Notes under the pieces: generated by a model | Databases searched by the model: none | What the model saw: the letters and a program-made list of their open reading frames with translations, nothing else | Told to the model about the DNA's origin: nothing | Translations under genes and position numbers: made by a program | Origin: Desulfobacter sp. | Lineage (GTDB): Bacteria; Desulfobacterota; Desulfobacteria; Desulfobacterales; Desulfobacteraceae | DNA: 64,000 nt | Assembly: GCA_028768545.1 (NCBI GenBank) | Contig: CP054838.1 | Span: forward strand, 1,357,501-1,421,500 | Direction: 5' to 3' | Part shown: in pieces, positions 46,700 through 56,389 of the stretch | Numbering within the stretch: the first letter of the stretch is position 1 | How the letters are laid out: every line of letters begins with the position of its first letter

Positions 46700-48661
46700 T
46701 CAGGCAATATCCCTTCGGTCTGACATATCCACCAATACCCGTTTTCTTGCCTTGTCAATGCCCAGCTCTTTTCTTTTCTTATCAATATGACCAATCATCA
46801 TCCGGGCGATTTCAATGGGGTCTTTGGCCACCCCCCATTTCCCATATCCTTGTTTTTCAAGGCCGTTAAAGAGCAGGTCATGGAATTTGGTCTCTTTGAT
46901 CGAGGGGAATCCAACTCCAAAGACCGTGTACACACCGGAGGCCACAAAGTACTGGCCGATGGCCAGGGCCTTTTCGCTCATCCATTCCGGAGCGCAGCCG
47001 GCCACGGGCAGGTCGGCAATGGAATTGCCAAGACCGCCGGCTTTGACCATGGCTGAGGCGGCAATGAGTATCCTTGTGTTGTCCACACATGAGCCTAACC
47101 CCAGTACCGGGGGCATGCCCACGGTTTCACAGACCTCTGCTAAGCCCGGTCCTGCAAGGGGGGCGGCTTCCGGCACAAGAAACCCTGCCTTGGCCAGGGC
47201 AATTTGGGAACATCCGGTCTGGAGGACCAAAACATCATTTTTAATGAGTTCTTCCACCAGGGCCACATGGACGGAATCCTGTTTTACCTTGGGGTTGGTG
47301 CAGCCCACAACCCCTGCCACCCCTCGGATTCGGCCGTTGATAATGTTTTCATTCAAGGGGGAGTAAGAGCCTCTGAAACTGCCGCCCAGCATATATTCGA
47401 TATACTCGTGGGTAAACCCGTGCACCCCGGACTGGCTGATCTGGGGAATTTCAACGGGCATGGACCGGGTGGCAAACCTGGCAATGGCCTTGGCCAGAAT
47501 CTGGTCGGTACTGGCTTTGGGGTCAAGTTCGTCAAATTCAATATGGGTGGCCCCTTCAATATGGGCACGGGAATTGGTGGTAATCAAATGGGTGTCATAG
47601 CATTTGCTCACCTCTGCCAGCCCCTGTTTGATGCATTGGATATCCACCACGATGGCATCCACGGCCCCGGTGACAATGACGGCCTCTGTTGAACTGAAAT
47701 TGCCGGCATGGGGCACCCCGTGGCGGGACATCATCTCTGCTCCTGAACAGCACATGCCCACAAGGTTGATGCCCACGGCCCCTTTGGCAATGGCCTGGTC
47801 AATATAAAACGGATCATTCACCGCGGCCAGCATTCCTTCAAACATGGCCGGTTCATGGCCGTTGACAATGATGTTGACATGGTTTTCCTTGAGCACGCCC
47901 ATGTTGACATCTGCCAGGGTGGGAGAGGGGGTGCCGAACATGATATCGGATAATTCCGTTGCCACCATGGAACCGCCCCATCCGTCGGCCAGTGCCGTCC
48001 GGTTGATCTGTTTGGTGATATTTTTATAGTCCTGGTCGCAGCCGATATGGGTCCGGCTCATCATCTCCATGATTTCAAGCATGGCCCCCCTGGGAACGAT
48101 GCCGTCTTTTCGCCATTGTTCCAAAGTGGCCTCGGGTGCCCGCCGGGTAAAGGGCATTTCTCCGCTTACATTGGAAAATGTTTTTTCCAGCTCATCGCAC
48201 AGATCCTTGGCCACCTCATAGACCTCCCGGCCCTCAACCTCAATGCACAATGATTTGGCGACCCGTTCCAGTTTGAGGGTGTCGTCAATGGTAAATTCCT
48301 TTGCTTTTCCCTCGATAATGCCTTTGAACAACTCCAGAATGTGCCGACCATGGTCATTGTGGGAGGAAGATCCTGTGGCAACGTTTCTGCCCAGGTTCCT
48401 GGCCATGATGGTGTCGATGGTGGCCCCGCAGACCCCGACTTTTTTATAGGGATCTCTGGGGTTCAGGCGGCAGGGGCCCATGTAGCAATGTTTGCAGCAG
48501 GCAGATTCCGCCCCGATGGGGCAGGGCTTCATATCGTATCCGCGGTCAAGGTCAATGACCACCCCGTCCCTTCTTGCCTTGTCCAGCATGAGCCGGGTTG
48601 CTTCGCAAGCGGTTCTTTCTGAAGCGGGAACCTGTTTTTTTGTGGATTTATCACTGGCCAT
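46700..48661 (-). CDS. cooS: Anaerobic CO dehydrogenase catalytic subunit (Ni-Fe-S)
   Basis: CooS oxidises CO to CO2 at a Ni-4Fe-5S C-cluster. The 653-aa protein has the B/D-cluster cysteines near the N terminus (CPIGAESACCKHCYMGPCRL, then VGVCGATIDTI) and the C-cluster ligands: His in VNGHEPAMFEG, Cys in MCCSGAEMMSRHG, VVGCTNPKVKQD, LQTGCSQIALAKAG and VAGCAPEWMSEKA. No cooF, cooC or ACS gene adjoins it, so it is an orphan form, of which sulfate reducers often have one or two. AAGGAG precedes the ATG. Confidence 0.97.
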   Translation of the reverse strand: MASDKSTKKQVPASERTACEATRLMLDKARRDGVVIDLDRGYDMKPCPIGAESACCKHCYMGPCRLNPRDPYKKVGVCGATIDTIMARNLGRNVATGSSSHNDHGRHILELFKGIIEGKAKEFTIDDTLKLERVAKSLCIEVEGREVYEVAKDLCDELEKTFSNVSGEMPFTRRAPEATLEQWRKDGIVPRGAMLEIMEMMSRTHIGCDQDYKNITKQINRTALADGWGGSMVATELSDIMFGTPSPTLADVNMGVLKENHVNIIVNGHEPAMFEGMLAAVNDPFYIDQAIAKGAVGINLVGMCCSGAEMMSRHGVPHAGNFSSTEAVIVTGAVDAIVVDIQCIKQGLAEVSKCYDTHLITTNSRAHIEGATHIEFDELDPKASTDQILAKAIARFATRSMPVEIPQISQSGVHGFTHEYIEYMLGGSFRGSYSPLNENIINGRIRGVAGVVGCTNPKVKQDSVHVALVEELIKNDVLVLQTGCSQIALAKAGFLVPEAAPLAGPGLAEVCETVGMPPVLGLGSCVDNTRILIAASAMVKAGGLGNSIADLPVAGCAPEWMSEKALAIGQYFVASGVYTVFGVGFPSIKETKFHDLLFNGLEKQGYGKWGVAKDPIEIARMMIGHIDKKRKELGIDKARKRVLVDMSDRRDIA

Positions 48662-48955
48662 ATTGTTCTCCTTTGAAATCGGTTTTCAGGGATTTTACAG
48701 GCAGATTAAACTGGATGAAGACAAACACCTGCGTTCCTGGCCCTGGTATCGAAAATTACCCTGGTTATAGGGAGATGAGACTAAATATATGATTTTTGTC
48801 TCTTGGGTTTTATTCCACAAAAATATTTTTTTTTTAAAGAGCGTTCTGATCATGGAGATTCTGGTGTTCAAAAACCTTTGAAAATACGGGGCCTTTGATG
48901 GCCGGTAAAATACCCATGGGATTCCTGGATAGAGTTATGTCTTTGTTCAATTTCC
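48662..48955. other. cooS upstream region, 294 bp
   Basis: It holds the cooS promoter and ends at the IS4 target duplication (TCAATTTCC, 48947-48955). I see no ORF with a ribosome site and no clear operator. IS4 copy 3 may have displaced more distant control sites. Confidence 0.45.
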
Positions 48956-50266
48956 CAGTAGTGTCCGGTTAGGTTGTTGCATATAAAAAGCATCTAAAAT
49001 CATTGAAAAAACAGTCTGTTTTGTGTTGACAAATGTGCGTAAAAATTTTTGTGCGCCTTGAAAATTTAACTCAAGGAGCTCAAATGACGCACATCTCAGT
49101 CCCTAAAAAACAACTACGGTCCCTGAACTTTGACAATTTCAGGTGCCCTCTGATAAAGTCACTTTCAAAAGCACCGGAATTACAATCTCGAGGAGACCGC
49201 CCTTTAAAAATGACATTCGAAGACCAGATAAATGCTTTGGTTTATTTCCATCTTCAGGAGCACAAGTCTGCCCGACATTTAATTCAGGATCTCAAGGAGA
49301 ATGTTTTTGCTAAAGAAAATATTGCGCCAGACGGTGGTATCAGCCGTAGTAGTTTCTGTGAAGCCATCAATCACAGGGGACTCGAACAACTGCAATTTAT
49401 CTTTGAGGATCTTTATAAACAGGCTCTTGAGTGTCATCCGGGTGAACACGCCGAGTTAGGAGAGTTGGTTTCCATTGACGGTAGTCTCATAAATGCAGTC
49501 CTTTCAATGCACTGGGCGAACTACAGAAAAGGAAGTAAAAAAGCCAAAGTACATTGCGGATTTGACATTAATCACGGAATCCCAAACAAAATCTTTTTGA
49601 CTGAAGGCAACGGCGCTGAACGCACTTTTGTTCCCAAAATACTTTCCAAGGGGCAAACAGGTGTTATGGATCGTGGATATCAATCCCATAAAGAATTTGA
49701 CCTGCTTCAGGAGCAAGGCAAACATTTTGTCTGCCGTATAAAAACCAGGACAACAAGAACAATTATTGATAACCACGAGACCCCTTCCGACAGCTACATT
49801 TTTTATGATGCACTGGTTAAACTTGGTACTCCGAATCAAAACCAGACGAAAAGGCCTGTTCGGGTTGTTGGCTATAAAATTGCTGGCGTCAAATACTATG
49901 TGGCAACTGACAGGCATGATTTAACAGCGGAACAAATAGCAACAATTTATAAACTCCGGTGGACCATTGAGGATTTTTTCAAATGGTGGAAAGAACATCT
50001 GAAGGTATATCATCTCATTGCCCGCAGTGAATACGGCCTTATGGTTCAGATTCTTGGCGGCCTTATCACTTACCTGTTACTGGCAATCCATTGCCAAAAA
50101 CAGTTTAATGAAAAGGTCACGATCAAAAGAGTTCGGCAGCTGCGAACCGCCATTCTAAATGACCTGTTTGGCTGCGAGGAGCAGGGCTCTCATAGTTCAA
50201 ACAGGGACAATATTGTCAAAGATCAAAAAATTATTGAGCAAGCAAAAACCTAACCGGACATCACTG
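48956..50266 (+). mobile_element. IS4-family element, copy 3, 1311 bp
   Basis: Same 18-bp terminal repeats as the other copies; target duplication TCAATTTCC at 48947-48955 and 50267-50275. Same orientation as copy 4. Confidence 0.97.
49084..50253 (+). CDS. IS4-family transposase (copy 3)
   Basis: 389 aa, intact, with Asp in VSIDGSLI and GVMDRGYQSH and the YREK motif YKLRWTIEDFFKWWK. AAGGAG precedes the ATG. Confidence 0.95.
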   Translation: MTHISVPKKQLRSLNFDNFRCPLIKSLSKAPELQSRGDRPLKMTFEDQINALVYFHLQEHKSARHLIQDLKENVFAKENIAPDGGISRSSFCEAINHRGLEQLQFIFEDLYKQALECHPGEHAELGELVSIDGSLINAVLSMHWANYRKGSKKAKVHCGFDINHGIPNKIFLTEGNGAERTFVPKILSKGQTGVMDRGYQSHKEFDLLQEQGKHFVCRIKTRTTRTIIDNHETPSDSYIFYDALVKLGTPNQNQTKRPVRVVGYKIAGVKYYVATDRHDLTAEQIATIYKLRWTIEDFFKWWKEHLKVYHLIARSEYGLMVQILGGLITYLLLAIHCQKQFNEKVTIKRVRQLRTAILNDLFGCEEQGSHSSNRDNIVKDQKIIEQAKT

Positions 50267-50339
50267 TCAATTTCCAGGCCATTGGGTTTGAATTTTCACG
50301 GCCTTTGTTTTTTCTTAAATTTTTGTGCCGGATTGGGCG

Positions 50340-51311
50340 TTATACATCCAATTCAACTGTGATGGGGAAATGATCTGAAAATCCCTCAAGGTCAGCCCCG
50401 CGTTTGGCCGACGGCCGGCTGAATTTTCTGGGTTTACCGCCCTTGGTCTTTAAAATGGCGGGCTTGAATATCTCTAGGCTCTCATGATTTGCCCTTACGG
50501 GACTGCCGGGTTTGGTCATTTCTTTGGAAACCAGGAATTGATCCAGCATATTCCAGTCACTGCCGTATGCATAGGTGCCGGGATCATGGCCCTGCATCAA
50601 GGGCCACATCAGGTTGAGCAGGTGTCCGGATTTGGAATGGCGAACCCGGCCGGGATCCCTTGTTCCCAGGGTGTATTCCTGAAGGGACCGGTTAAAGGGC
50701 TCATCGTTGAAATCTCCCATGGATACCAGGGGAAGGTTTGGATCCCCTCCCCGTTTTTTGTTCAGAAGGCAGGATACAATATAGGCATGGGTTTCTCCGG
50801 TCAGAATCCGGAAGGGTTCGGACAGATACTGCCCCGCACTCCGGGCCGGCCAGTGATTGGCAATGGCCACAAAGGTGGCACCCGTGGCATTTACCCTGAG
50901 GCGGGTCCAGAAAATATCCCGGGTTGCAGAGCGCTTGATCACTACCTGGTGGTGGGTGCTTAACACTGTGAGCTCGTTGAGATCCAGGATAAATGAGGTA
51001 TCAATTCCCCGGGCATCATGGGATTCATGGGAGACCACGGCATAATCCCTGGCCGGAAGGTTGACGGCATTGGCAAGTCGCTGGACCACAGATTCGTTTT
51101 CCGCTTCACACAGACCGAGCAGAGCCGGGCCTCTGCCATTGAACATCATCTGGATAATTTTTGCGAGCTGGGCGATTTTTTTGTCCCGGATTGCGGCGGT
51201 CCATCCCTTGAGTTCTGATTTGAGTTTGGATTTAAGTGCCGTGTCCCGGGATGCGGTTTCGTGCTCAAACAGGTTTTCCAGGTTCCACCAGCCAAGGTTG
51301 ATTTTGGGCAT
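50340..51311 (-). CDS. Endonuclease/exonuclease/phosphatase-family protein
   Basis: 323 aa from ATG 51311, which has GGAGG five bases upstream. The EEP fold residues are WWNLENLFE (Asn), GLCEAENE (Glu), IANHWPAR (His), MGDFNDEP (Asp/Asn) and FSDHFPI (Asp/His). No signal peptide, so cytoplasmic. Substrate could be DNA, an inositol phosphate or sphingomyelin-like ester; the sequence does not decide. It lies between the IS4 copies with the next gene on the same strand 56 bases away. Confidence 0.85.
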   Translation of the reverse strand: MPKINLGWWNLENLFEHETASRDTALKSKLKSELKGWTAAIRDKKIAQLAKIIQMMFNGRGPALLGLCEAENESVVQRLANAVNLPARDYAVVSHESHDARGIDTSFILDLNELTVLSTHHQVVIKRSATRDIFWTRLRVNATGATFVAIANHWPARSAGQYLSEPFRILTGETHAYIVSCLLNKKRGGDPNLPLVSMGDFNDEPFNRSLQEYTLGTRDPGRVRHSKSGHLLNLMWPLMQGHDPGTYAYGSDWNMLDQFLVSKEMTKPGSPVRANHESLEIFKPAILKTKGGKPRKFSRPSAKRGADLEGFSDHFPITVELDV

Positions 51312-51367
51312 ACTCACCTCCGGATTTAAGGGTTAACCGTCTCGTTGTTTGACCTCTCCTTTGAAGA

Positions 51368-52120
51368 TTATTCCCCGATCGTTTCTATGGAGGCAAACCT
51401 GGGTTCATGAAGGGGGATGAGGATAGCTGCGGCCTCCTTGACCCTGGCCATGATGTCATAGGCCTTGTATACATCCACATGGGTGCCCGGCGGGATCAGG
51501 TCCATTTCCATTCCACGGATTTCAGGCGGGGGATCATAGTTTTCATCAATGATGCAGAATCCGGTAATGGCCGCCCTTCCCTTGGGCGTGTCAATGAGCA
51601 CGGTAAGGCCGCCCCGGGTGTGGACCGGGGTGTGCATGACACGAATGCCGTCTATAATTTCCATATCCCGGGTCACCACCCTGATCTGCCCGTTTTCTTC
51701 CACATCATCAATAAAATCTTCAAGATACCTGTAGTCCAGGGGATGGGGATTGTGAACGGATTCCAACTCTGCCTCGTGGACAAAAAAATCGGCGTTTACG
51801 CATTTATAATCGTTTTCACAATGGTCCATGTGAAGGTGGGTGTGGATGACGATATCAATGTCTGAGGGACTCAGTCCGTGACGGGCAAGGCCCTGTTCAA
51901 AGGTTTGGATTTTTCCGTTGATGGCCTTTTCCCTTTCCTCTGACTGGATGGGATTCATTTCTCCTGTATCCACCAGGATATTTTTGTCCCCGCCTTTGAT
52001 CACCCAGGTGAAAATGGGGATGGTATAGGTTTGGCCCTGTCCGTGCTGATAGGTCATCATGCTCTTGTCAAAGACCTTAGTGCCCATGACGATGGGGTGA
52101 ATGGTATATTGGGTGGCCAT
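51368..52120 (-). CDS. Metallo-beta-lactamase-fold hydrolase (N-acyl homoserine lactonase-like)
   Basis: 250 aa. The dinuclear metal site is HTHLHMDHCEN (HxHxDH), with a further His in HTPVHTRGGLTVLI and Asp in ITGFCIIDENYDPP. Layout is close to the AttM/AiiA branch, which opens acyl-homoserine lactones, but many members act on other lactones or esters. Cytoplasmic. Intact; stop TAA at 51368. Confidence 0.8.
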   Translation of the reverse strand: MATQYTIHPIVMGTKVFDKSMMTYQHGQGQTYTIPIFTWVIKGGDKNILVDTGEMNPIQSEEREKAINGKIQTFEQGLARHGLSPSDIDIVIHTHLHMDHCENDYKCVNADFFVHEAELESVHNPHPLDYRYLEDFIDDVEENGQIRVVTRDMEIIDGIRVMHTPVHTRGGLTVLIDTPKGRAAITGFCIIDENYDPPPEIRGMEMDLIPPGTHVDVYKAYDIMARVKEAAAILIPLHEPRFASIETIGE

Positions 52121-52270
52121 GGCTGAAATTCCCTTTTTTTATTCAGGTTGCCCCTGTCTCATATATCGGTATAGGAAATGAAGGGAAAAGTGTCAATAAA
52201 AGAGATCTGTACTGAAAATATGGTGATGGGAAAAAGTAATAAAAATGGGTGAAACCGCCTGAATAAAAAA

Positions 52271-52300
52271 GCCCGGCCCTTCTAAGAAAAGGGCCGGGCC
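52271..52300 (-). terminator. Terminator of the polar amino-acid ABC operon
   Basis: GCCCGGCCCTT and AAGGGCCGGGC form an 11-bp stem, followed on the minus strand by TTTTTTATTC. It lies 30 bases after the ATPase gene. Confidence 0.9.
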
Positions 52301-52329
52301 GGACTGATTTGGAATACCTTGCTTTTAAA

Positions 52330-53061
52330 TTATAGAATTTGTTTAAGAAATAATTTGGTCCGGTCATGGCCGGGGTTTGTGTAGAATTGTTCCGGGGTGC
52401 CCTCTTCAACGATCTGGCCTTCGTCCATGAAAATGACCCGGTCGGCCACTTCCCGGGCAAAGCCCATCTCATGGGTGACGCAGACCATGGTCATGCCTTC
52501 TTTGGCCAGGGTTTTCATCACATCCAGAACCTCGCCGATCATTTCAGGGTCAAGGGCGGAGGTGGGTTCGTCAAAGAGCATGATTTTAGGATCCATGGCA
52601 AGCGCCCTTGCAATGGCAACCCGCTGCTGCTGTCCGCCGGAGAGATTGGATGGATAGGCCAGGGCTTTTTCGGCAATCCCGACTTTTTCAAGAAGCATCA
52701 TGGCTTTTTCATCCCTCTCCTTTTTAGTCCTTTTCCTGACCAGTTTCTGGGCCAGGGTCACATTGCCCTGAACCGACTGGTGGGGGAAAAGGTTAAAGGA
52801 CTGGAACACCATGCCCATTTCCATTCTGACTTTGTTGATATCTGTTTTGGGATCAAAGATGTCCACCCCGTCCACCAGAATCTGACCGTGGTCTGCGGTT
52901 TCCAGGCGGTTGAGACAGCGAAGAAATGTGGATTTGCCCGATCCTGAGGGACCAATGACCACCACCACCTCTCCGGCTTTAATGGTATTGGTCACATCCA
53001 CAAGGGCTTTGACCTCATGGGGGACGTGAAATGTCTTAAATATATTTTTTATTTCTATCAT
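52330..53061 (-). CDS. Polar amino-acid ABC transporter ATPase (GlnQ type)
   Basis: 243 aa. Walker [15 protein letters not shown] loop [10 protein letters not shown], signature [16 protein letters not shown], Walker [15 protein letters not shown] and switch His in [12 protein letters not shown]. Start [13 protein letters not shown] at 53061 overlaps the permease stop by ATGA; the longer frame has no ribosome site. Drives uptake of a polar amino acid with the two upstream genes. Intact. Confidence 0.95.
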   Translation of the reverse strand: MIEIKNIFKTFHVPHEVKALVDVTNTIKAGEVVVVIGPSGSGKSTFLRCLNRLETADHGQILVDGVDIFDPKTDINKVRMEMGMVFQSFNLFPHQSVQGNVTLAQKLVRKRTKKERDEKAMMLLEKVGIAEKALAYPSNLSGGQQQRVAIARALAMDPKIMLFDEPTSALDPEMIGEVLDVMKTLAKEGMTMVCVTHEMGFAREVADRVIFMDEGQIVEEGTPEQFYTNPGHDRTKLFLKQIL

Positions 53062-54074
53062 TTTGTGGACGTCCTCCTTTCCAGATACTGAACAAACATG
53101 GAAAGTGTAAAGGTCATGCTCAAGTAGAGAAGAGCGCATAAAAACCAGAGCTCAAAGGTCTGGAGACTGGTGGTGATGCCCTCACGTGTGGCCTTGGTCA
53201 GTTCCACCACCGAGATCAGGCCCAAAAGGGAGGAGTCCTTGATCAAGTTGATAAACTGGCCTGCCAAAGGCGGCAATATGGTTTTCAGGGCCTGGGGCAG
53301 GATGATGTGGAACATGGATTGAAAATAGGTCATGCCCTGGGACCTTGCCGCTTCCACCTGTCCAGGATGAATGGCTTCAATGCCTGCCCTTACAATTTCA
53401 ACCACATAGGCGCCGGTGAATATGGACAATGCCATGATTCCGTACCATTCCGGATGAAGGGTGGGCAGTCCGTTCATGGCCAAAATTTTATTGATGGTGG
53501 TACCCAGCACAAAATAAAATATCATGATCTGGACCAGAAGGGGGGAGCCCCGGATAATTTCCACATAGGTGATGGCCGACCATTTGAGTATGGGAGTATC
53601 AGATACCCTGGCCACTCCGCCGATAATGCCTAAAAGAATGCCTAAAATAGTGGAGATAAAAGAAATTTTCAGGGTCAGCCAGAGTCCCTTGGCCAGGATA
53701 CCGGGTTTCTTATCTCCCTTGTACTCTGCAACCACGTCTCCGGGAGAGACCATGTCTCCTTCATCCCAGTCAAAGGAGCCTTTGGGAACGGTGTAGGTCT
53801 GGGTTCCTTCTTCATCTTTGACCGTGATGTCAAATTTTTCATTGTTGGCCGAAATTGCTTCAATTTCGCCGTCTGATTCGGCATAAATGGTGATATTTTC
53901 GGTGTATACAAAGTATTTGGGGATCTTGAACCAGCGCCACTGGTAATCAACTGCAATGGTTGCCGAGTAGACCGCCCCGACCACTAAGAATACCAGTGCA
54001 ATAAACCCGATAACAGACAGGGTGTATGCTGTGGGGTTGCTCAATCGCTTGATATTGGATATTTTTTGTGCCAT
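53058..54074 (-). CDS. Polar amino-acid ABC transporter permease (HisM/GlnP type) with long insert
   Basis: 338 aa, longer than the usual 220: after the first helix (about 15-37) comes a roughly 90-residue periplasmic insert ([29 protein letters not shown] in two runs) before the five-helix permease core. The EAA loop reads [24 protein letters not shown]. It couples to the ATPase by ATGA. The insert resembles a hairpin barrel and may contact the binding protein; it seems a real feature, since the frame is clean. Confidence 0.9.
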   Translation of the reverse strand: MAQKISNIKRLSNPTAYTLSVIGFIALVFLVVGAVYSATIAVDYQWRWFKIPKYFVYTENITIYAESDGEIEAISANNEKFDITVKDEEGTQTYTVPKGSFDWDEGDMVSPGDVVAEYKGDKKPGILAKGLWLTLKISFISTILGILLGIIGGVARVSDTPILKWSAITYVEIIRGSPLLVQIMIFYFVLGTTINKILAMNGLPTLHPEWYGIMALSIFTGAYVVEIVRAGIEAIHPGQVEAARSQGMTYFQSMFHIILPQALKTILPPLAGQFINLIKDSSLLGLISVVELTKATREGITTSLQTFELWFLCALLYLSMTFTLSMFVQYLERRTSTK

Positions 54075-54095
54075 ATAAATCTGCCTTACAAAACA

Positions 54096-54121
54096 GGCCG
54101 GCAGTTGTAAAACTGCCGGCC
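54096..54121. promoter_or_regulatory. Intercistronic hairpin between binding protein and permease genes
   Basis: GGCCGGCAGTT and AACTGCCGGCC pair perfectly around GTAA. It is not followed by a T run, so it most likely stabilises the binding-protein part of the message, a common design for such operons. Confidence 0.75.
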
Positions 54122-54145
54122 CAAGTTAATTGTTACAAAATGATC

Positions 54146-54967
54146 TTATTCGGCAAGCTCTTTTTGCCAGTCGTTGGACTTGATCCATTTGTCATAGGCT
54201 TTCTGCCATCTGCCGTCGTTTTTATACTGGCGGATGAAATTATTGAGGTAGTTCAAGAAGTCGGGATCCCCTTTTTTGACTGCCATGGCAAGGGGCTCAA
54301 AGGTAAAGGGTTTGTTGAGCGCAATGGTTTTGCCTTCACCGTGGGCTGCCTGGAAGAACTCAATCAAGGGCAGGTCGTAAACCGTTGCATCGGCATTGCC
54401 CTGGATGACTTCCATGCAGGCTTCGGGCTCTGATTCAAAGGATTTGTAGGTGGCCTTGGGGATCATCCGCTTAACGGCTTTTTCTCCAGTGGTGCCCAGT
54501 TTTGAACATACAATGTATTTGGGATCATTCAGGTCTTTGTAGGAGAGAATTTTGCCTTCATGTTTTTTGTTGAGGAGGATGGCCTGGCCTACAACAATGT
54601 AGGGGTCAGAGAAGTTAATGGAGAGGTTTCTTTCCTGGGTAACGGTCATGCCGGCAATGATGACGTCGTATTTGTCCGTGATCAGACCGGGGATAATGCC
54701 GTCCCATGCGGTGTTTATGCCCACCTATTTTACGCCCATGGCTTTGGCAAGGGCTTTGGACAGGTTAATGTCAAATCCCATGTATTTCCCTTTGGTATTG
54801 GTCATTTCAAAGGGGAGATAGCCGGATTCAAACCCAACACGGAGCTGGCCTGATTTTACAATGGACTCAACCGTGGATGTCTTGGCCAGATTGATGTCCG
54901 CACTAAAGGCCGGTGCTGCAACAAAAAGAAAAGCAAGCGCAAATAAAGAAACAAAAATTTTTTTCAT
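54146..54967 (-). pseudogene. Polar amino-acid binding protein with in-frame TAG at codon 81
   Basis: Read through TAG at 54727-54725, the frame gives a full 273-residue SBP_bac_3 protein: leader MKKIFVSLFALAFLFVAAPAFSA in part, VGFESGYLPFEMTN, MGFDINLSKALAKAMGVK, the TAG, then VGINTAWDGIIPGLITDKYDVI and a normal C terminus. Homologues carry an unbroken stretch here between AMGVK and NTAWDG. No other defect is visible, the frame is kept, and the downstream permease and ATPase genes are intact. It is either a fresh nonsense mutation or a TAG that is decoded. Restart at GTG 54724 would lack the leader and lobe 1. Confidence 0.82.
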
Positions 54968-55069
54968 TTTTCCTCCTGGTTTTGGTGACCTCTCGCCTTG
55001 TCTAAGACCCTAATCTTAGGCAGTCAGTCAAGTTTGATTAACTAAAGAACACGTTTAATTAGTAAAATT

Positions 55070-56380
55070 CAGTAGTGTCCGGTTAGGTTGTTGCATATAA
55101 AAAGCATCTAAAATCATTGAAAAAACAGTCTGTTTTGTGTTGACAAATGTGCGTAAAAATTTTTGTGCGCCTTGAAAATTTAACTCAAGGAGCTCAAATG
55201 ACGCACATCTCAGTCCCTAAAAAACAACTACGGTCCCTGAACTTTGACAATTTCAGGTGCCCTCTGATAAAGTCACTTTCAAAATCACCGGAATTACAAT
55301 CTCGAGGAGACCGCCCTTTAAAAATGACATTCGAAGACCAGATAAATGCTTTGGTTTATTTCCATCTTCAGGAGCACAAGTCTGCCCGACATTTAATTCA
55401 GGATCTCAAGGAGAATGTTTTTGCTAAAGAAAATATTGCGCCAGACGGTGGTATCAGCCGTAGTAGTTTCTGTGAAGCCATCAATCACAGGGGACTCGAA
55501 CAACTGCAATTTATCTTTGAGGATCTTTATAAACAGGCTCTTGAGTGTCATCCGGGTGAACACGCCGAGTTAGGAGAGTTGGTTTCCATTGACGGTAGTC
55601 TCATAAATGCAGTCCTTTCAATGCACTGGGCGAACTACAGAAAAGGAAGTAAAAAAGCCAAAGTACATTGCGGATTTGACATTAATCACGGAATCCCAAA
55701 CAAAATCTTTTTGACTGAAGGCAACGGCGCTGAACGCACTTTTGTTCCCAAAATACTTTCCAAGGGGCAAACAGGTGTTATGGATCGTGGATATCAATCC
55801 CATAAAGAATTTGACCTGCTTCAGGAGCAAGGCAAACATTTTGTCTGCCGTATAAAAACCAGGACAACAAGAACAATTATTGATAACCACGAGACCCCTT
55901 CCGACAGCTACATTTTTTATGATGCACTGGTTAAACTTGGTACTCCGAATCAAAACCAGACGAAAAGGCCTGTTCGGGTTGTTGGCTATAAAATTGCTGG
56001 CGTCAAATACTATGTGGCAACTGACAGGCATGATTTAACAGCGGAACAAATAGCAACAATTTATAAACTCCGGTGGACCATTGAGGATTTTTTCAAATGG
56101 TGGAAAGAACATCTGAAGGTATATCATCTCATTGCCCGCAGTGAATACGGCCTTATGGTTCAGATTCTTGGCGGCCTTATCACTTACCTGTTACTGGCAA
56201 TCCATTGCCAAAAACAGTTTAATGAAAAGGTCACGATCAAAAGAGTTCGGCAGCTGCGAACCGCCATTCTAAATGACCTGTTTGGCTGCGAGGAGCAGGG
56301 CTCTCATAGTTCAAACAGGGACAATATTGTCAAAGATCAAAAAATTATTGAGCAAGCAAAAACCTAACCGGACATCACTG
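55070..56380 (+). mobile_element. IS4-family element, copy 4, 1311 bp
   Basis: Same 18-bp terminal repeats; target duplication AGTAAAATT at 55061-55069 and 56381-56389. It lies about 100 bases upstream of the amino-acid binding-protein gene and may have displaced its promoter. Confidence 0.97.
55198..56367 (+). CDS. IS4-family transposase (copy 4)
   Basis: 389 aa, intact DDE and YREK motifs as in copy 3, from which it differs by one residue near the start (SKSPEL in place of SKAPEL). Confidence 0.95.
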   Translation: MTHISVPKKQLRSLNFDNFRCPLIKSLSKSPELQSRGDRPLKMTFEDQINALVYFHLQEHKSARHLIQDLKENVFAKENIAPDGGISRSSFCEAINHRGLEQLQFIFEDLYKQALECHPGEHAELGELVSIDGSLINAVLSMHWANYRKGSKKAKVHCGFDINHGIPNKIFLTEGNGAERTFVPKILSKGQTGVMDRGYQSHKEFDLLQEQGKHFVCRIKTRTTRTIIDNHETPSDSYIFYDALVKLGTPNQNQTKRPVRVVGYKIAGVKYYVATDRHDLTAEQIATIYKLRWTIEDFFKWWKEHLKVYHLIARSEYGLMVQILGGLITYLLLAIHCQKQFNEKVTIKRVRQLRTAILNDLFGCEEQGSHSSNRDNIVKDQKIIEQAKT

Positions 56381-56389
56381 AGTAAAATT

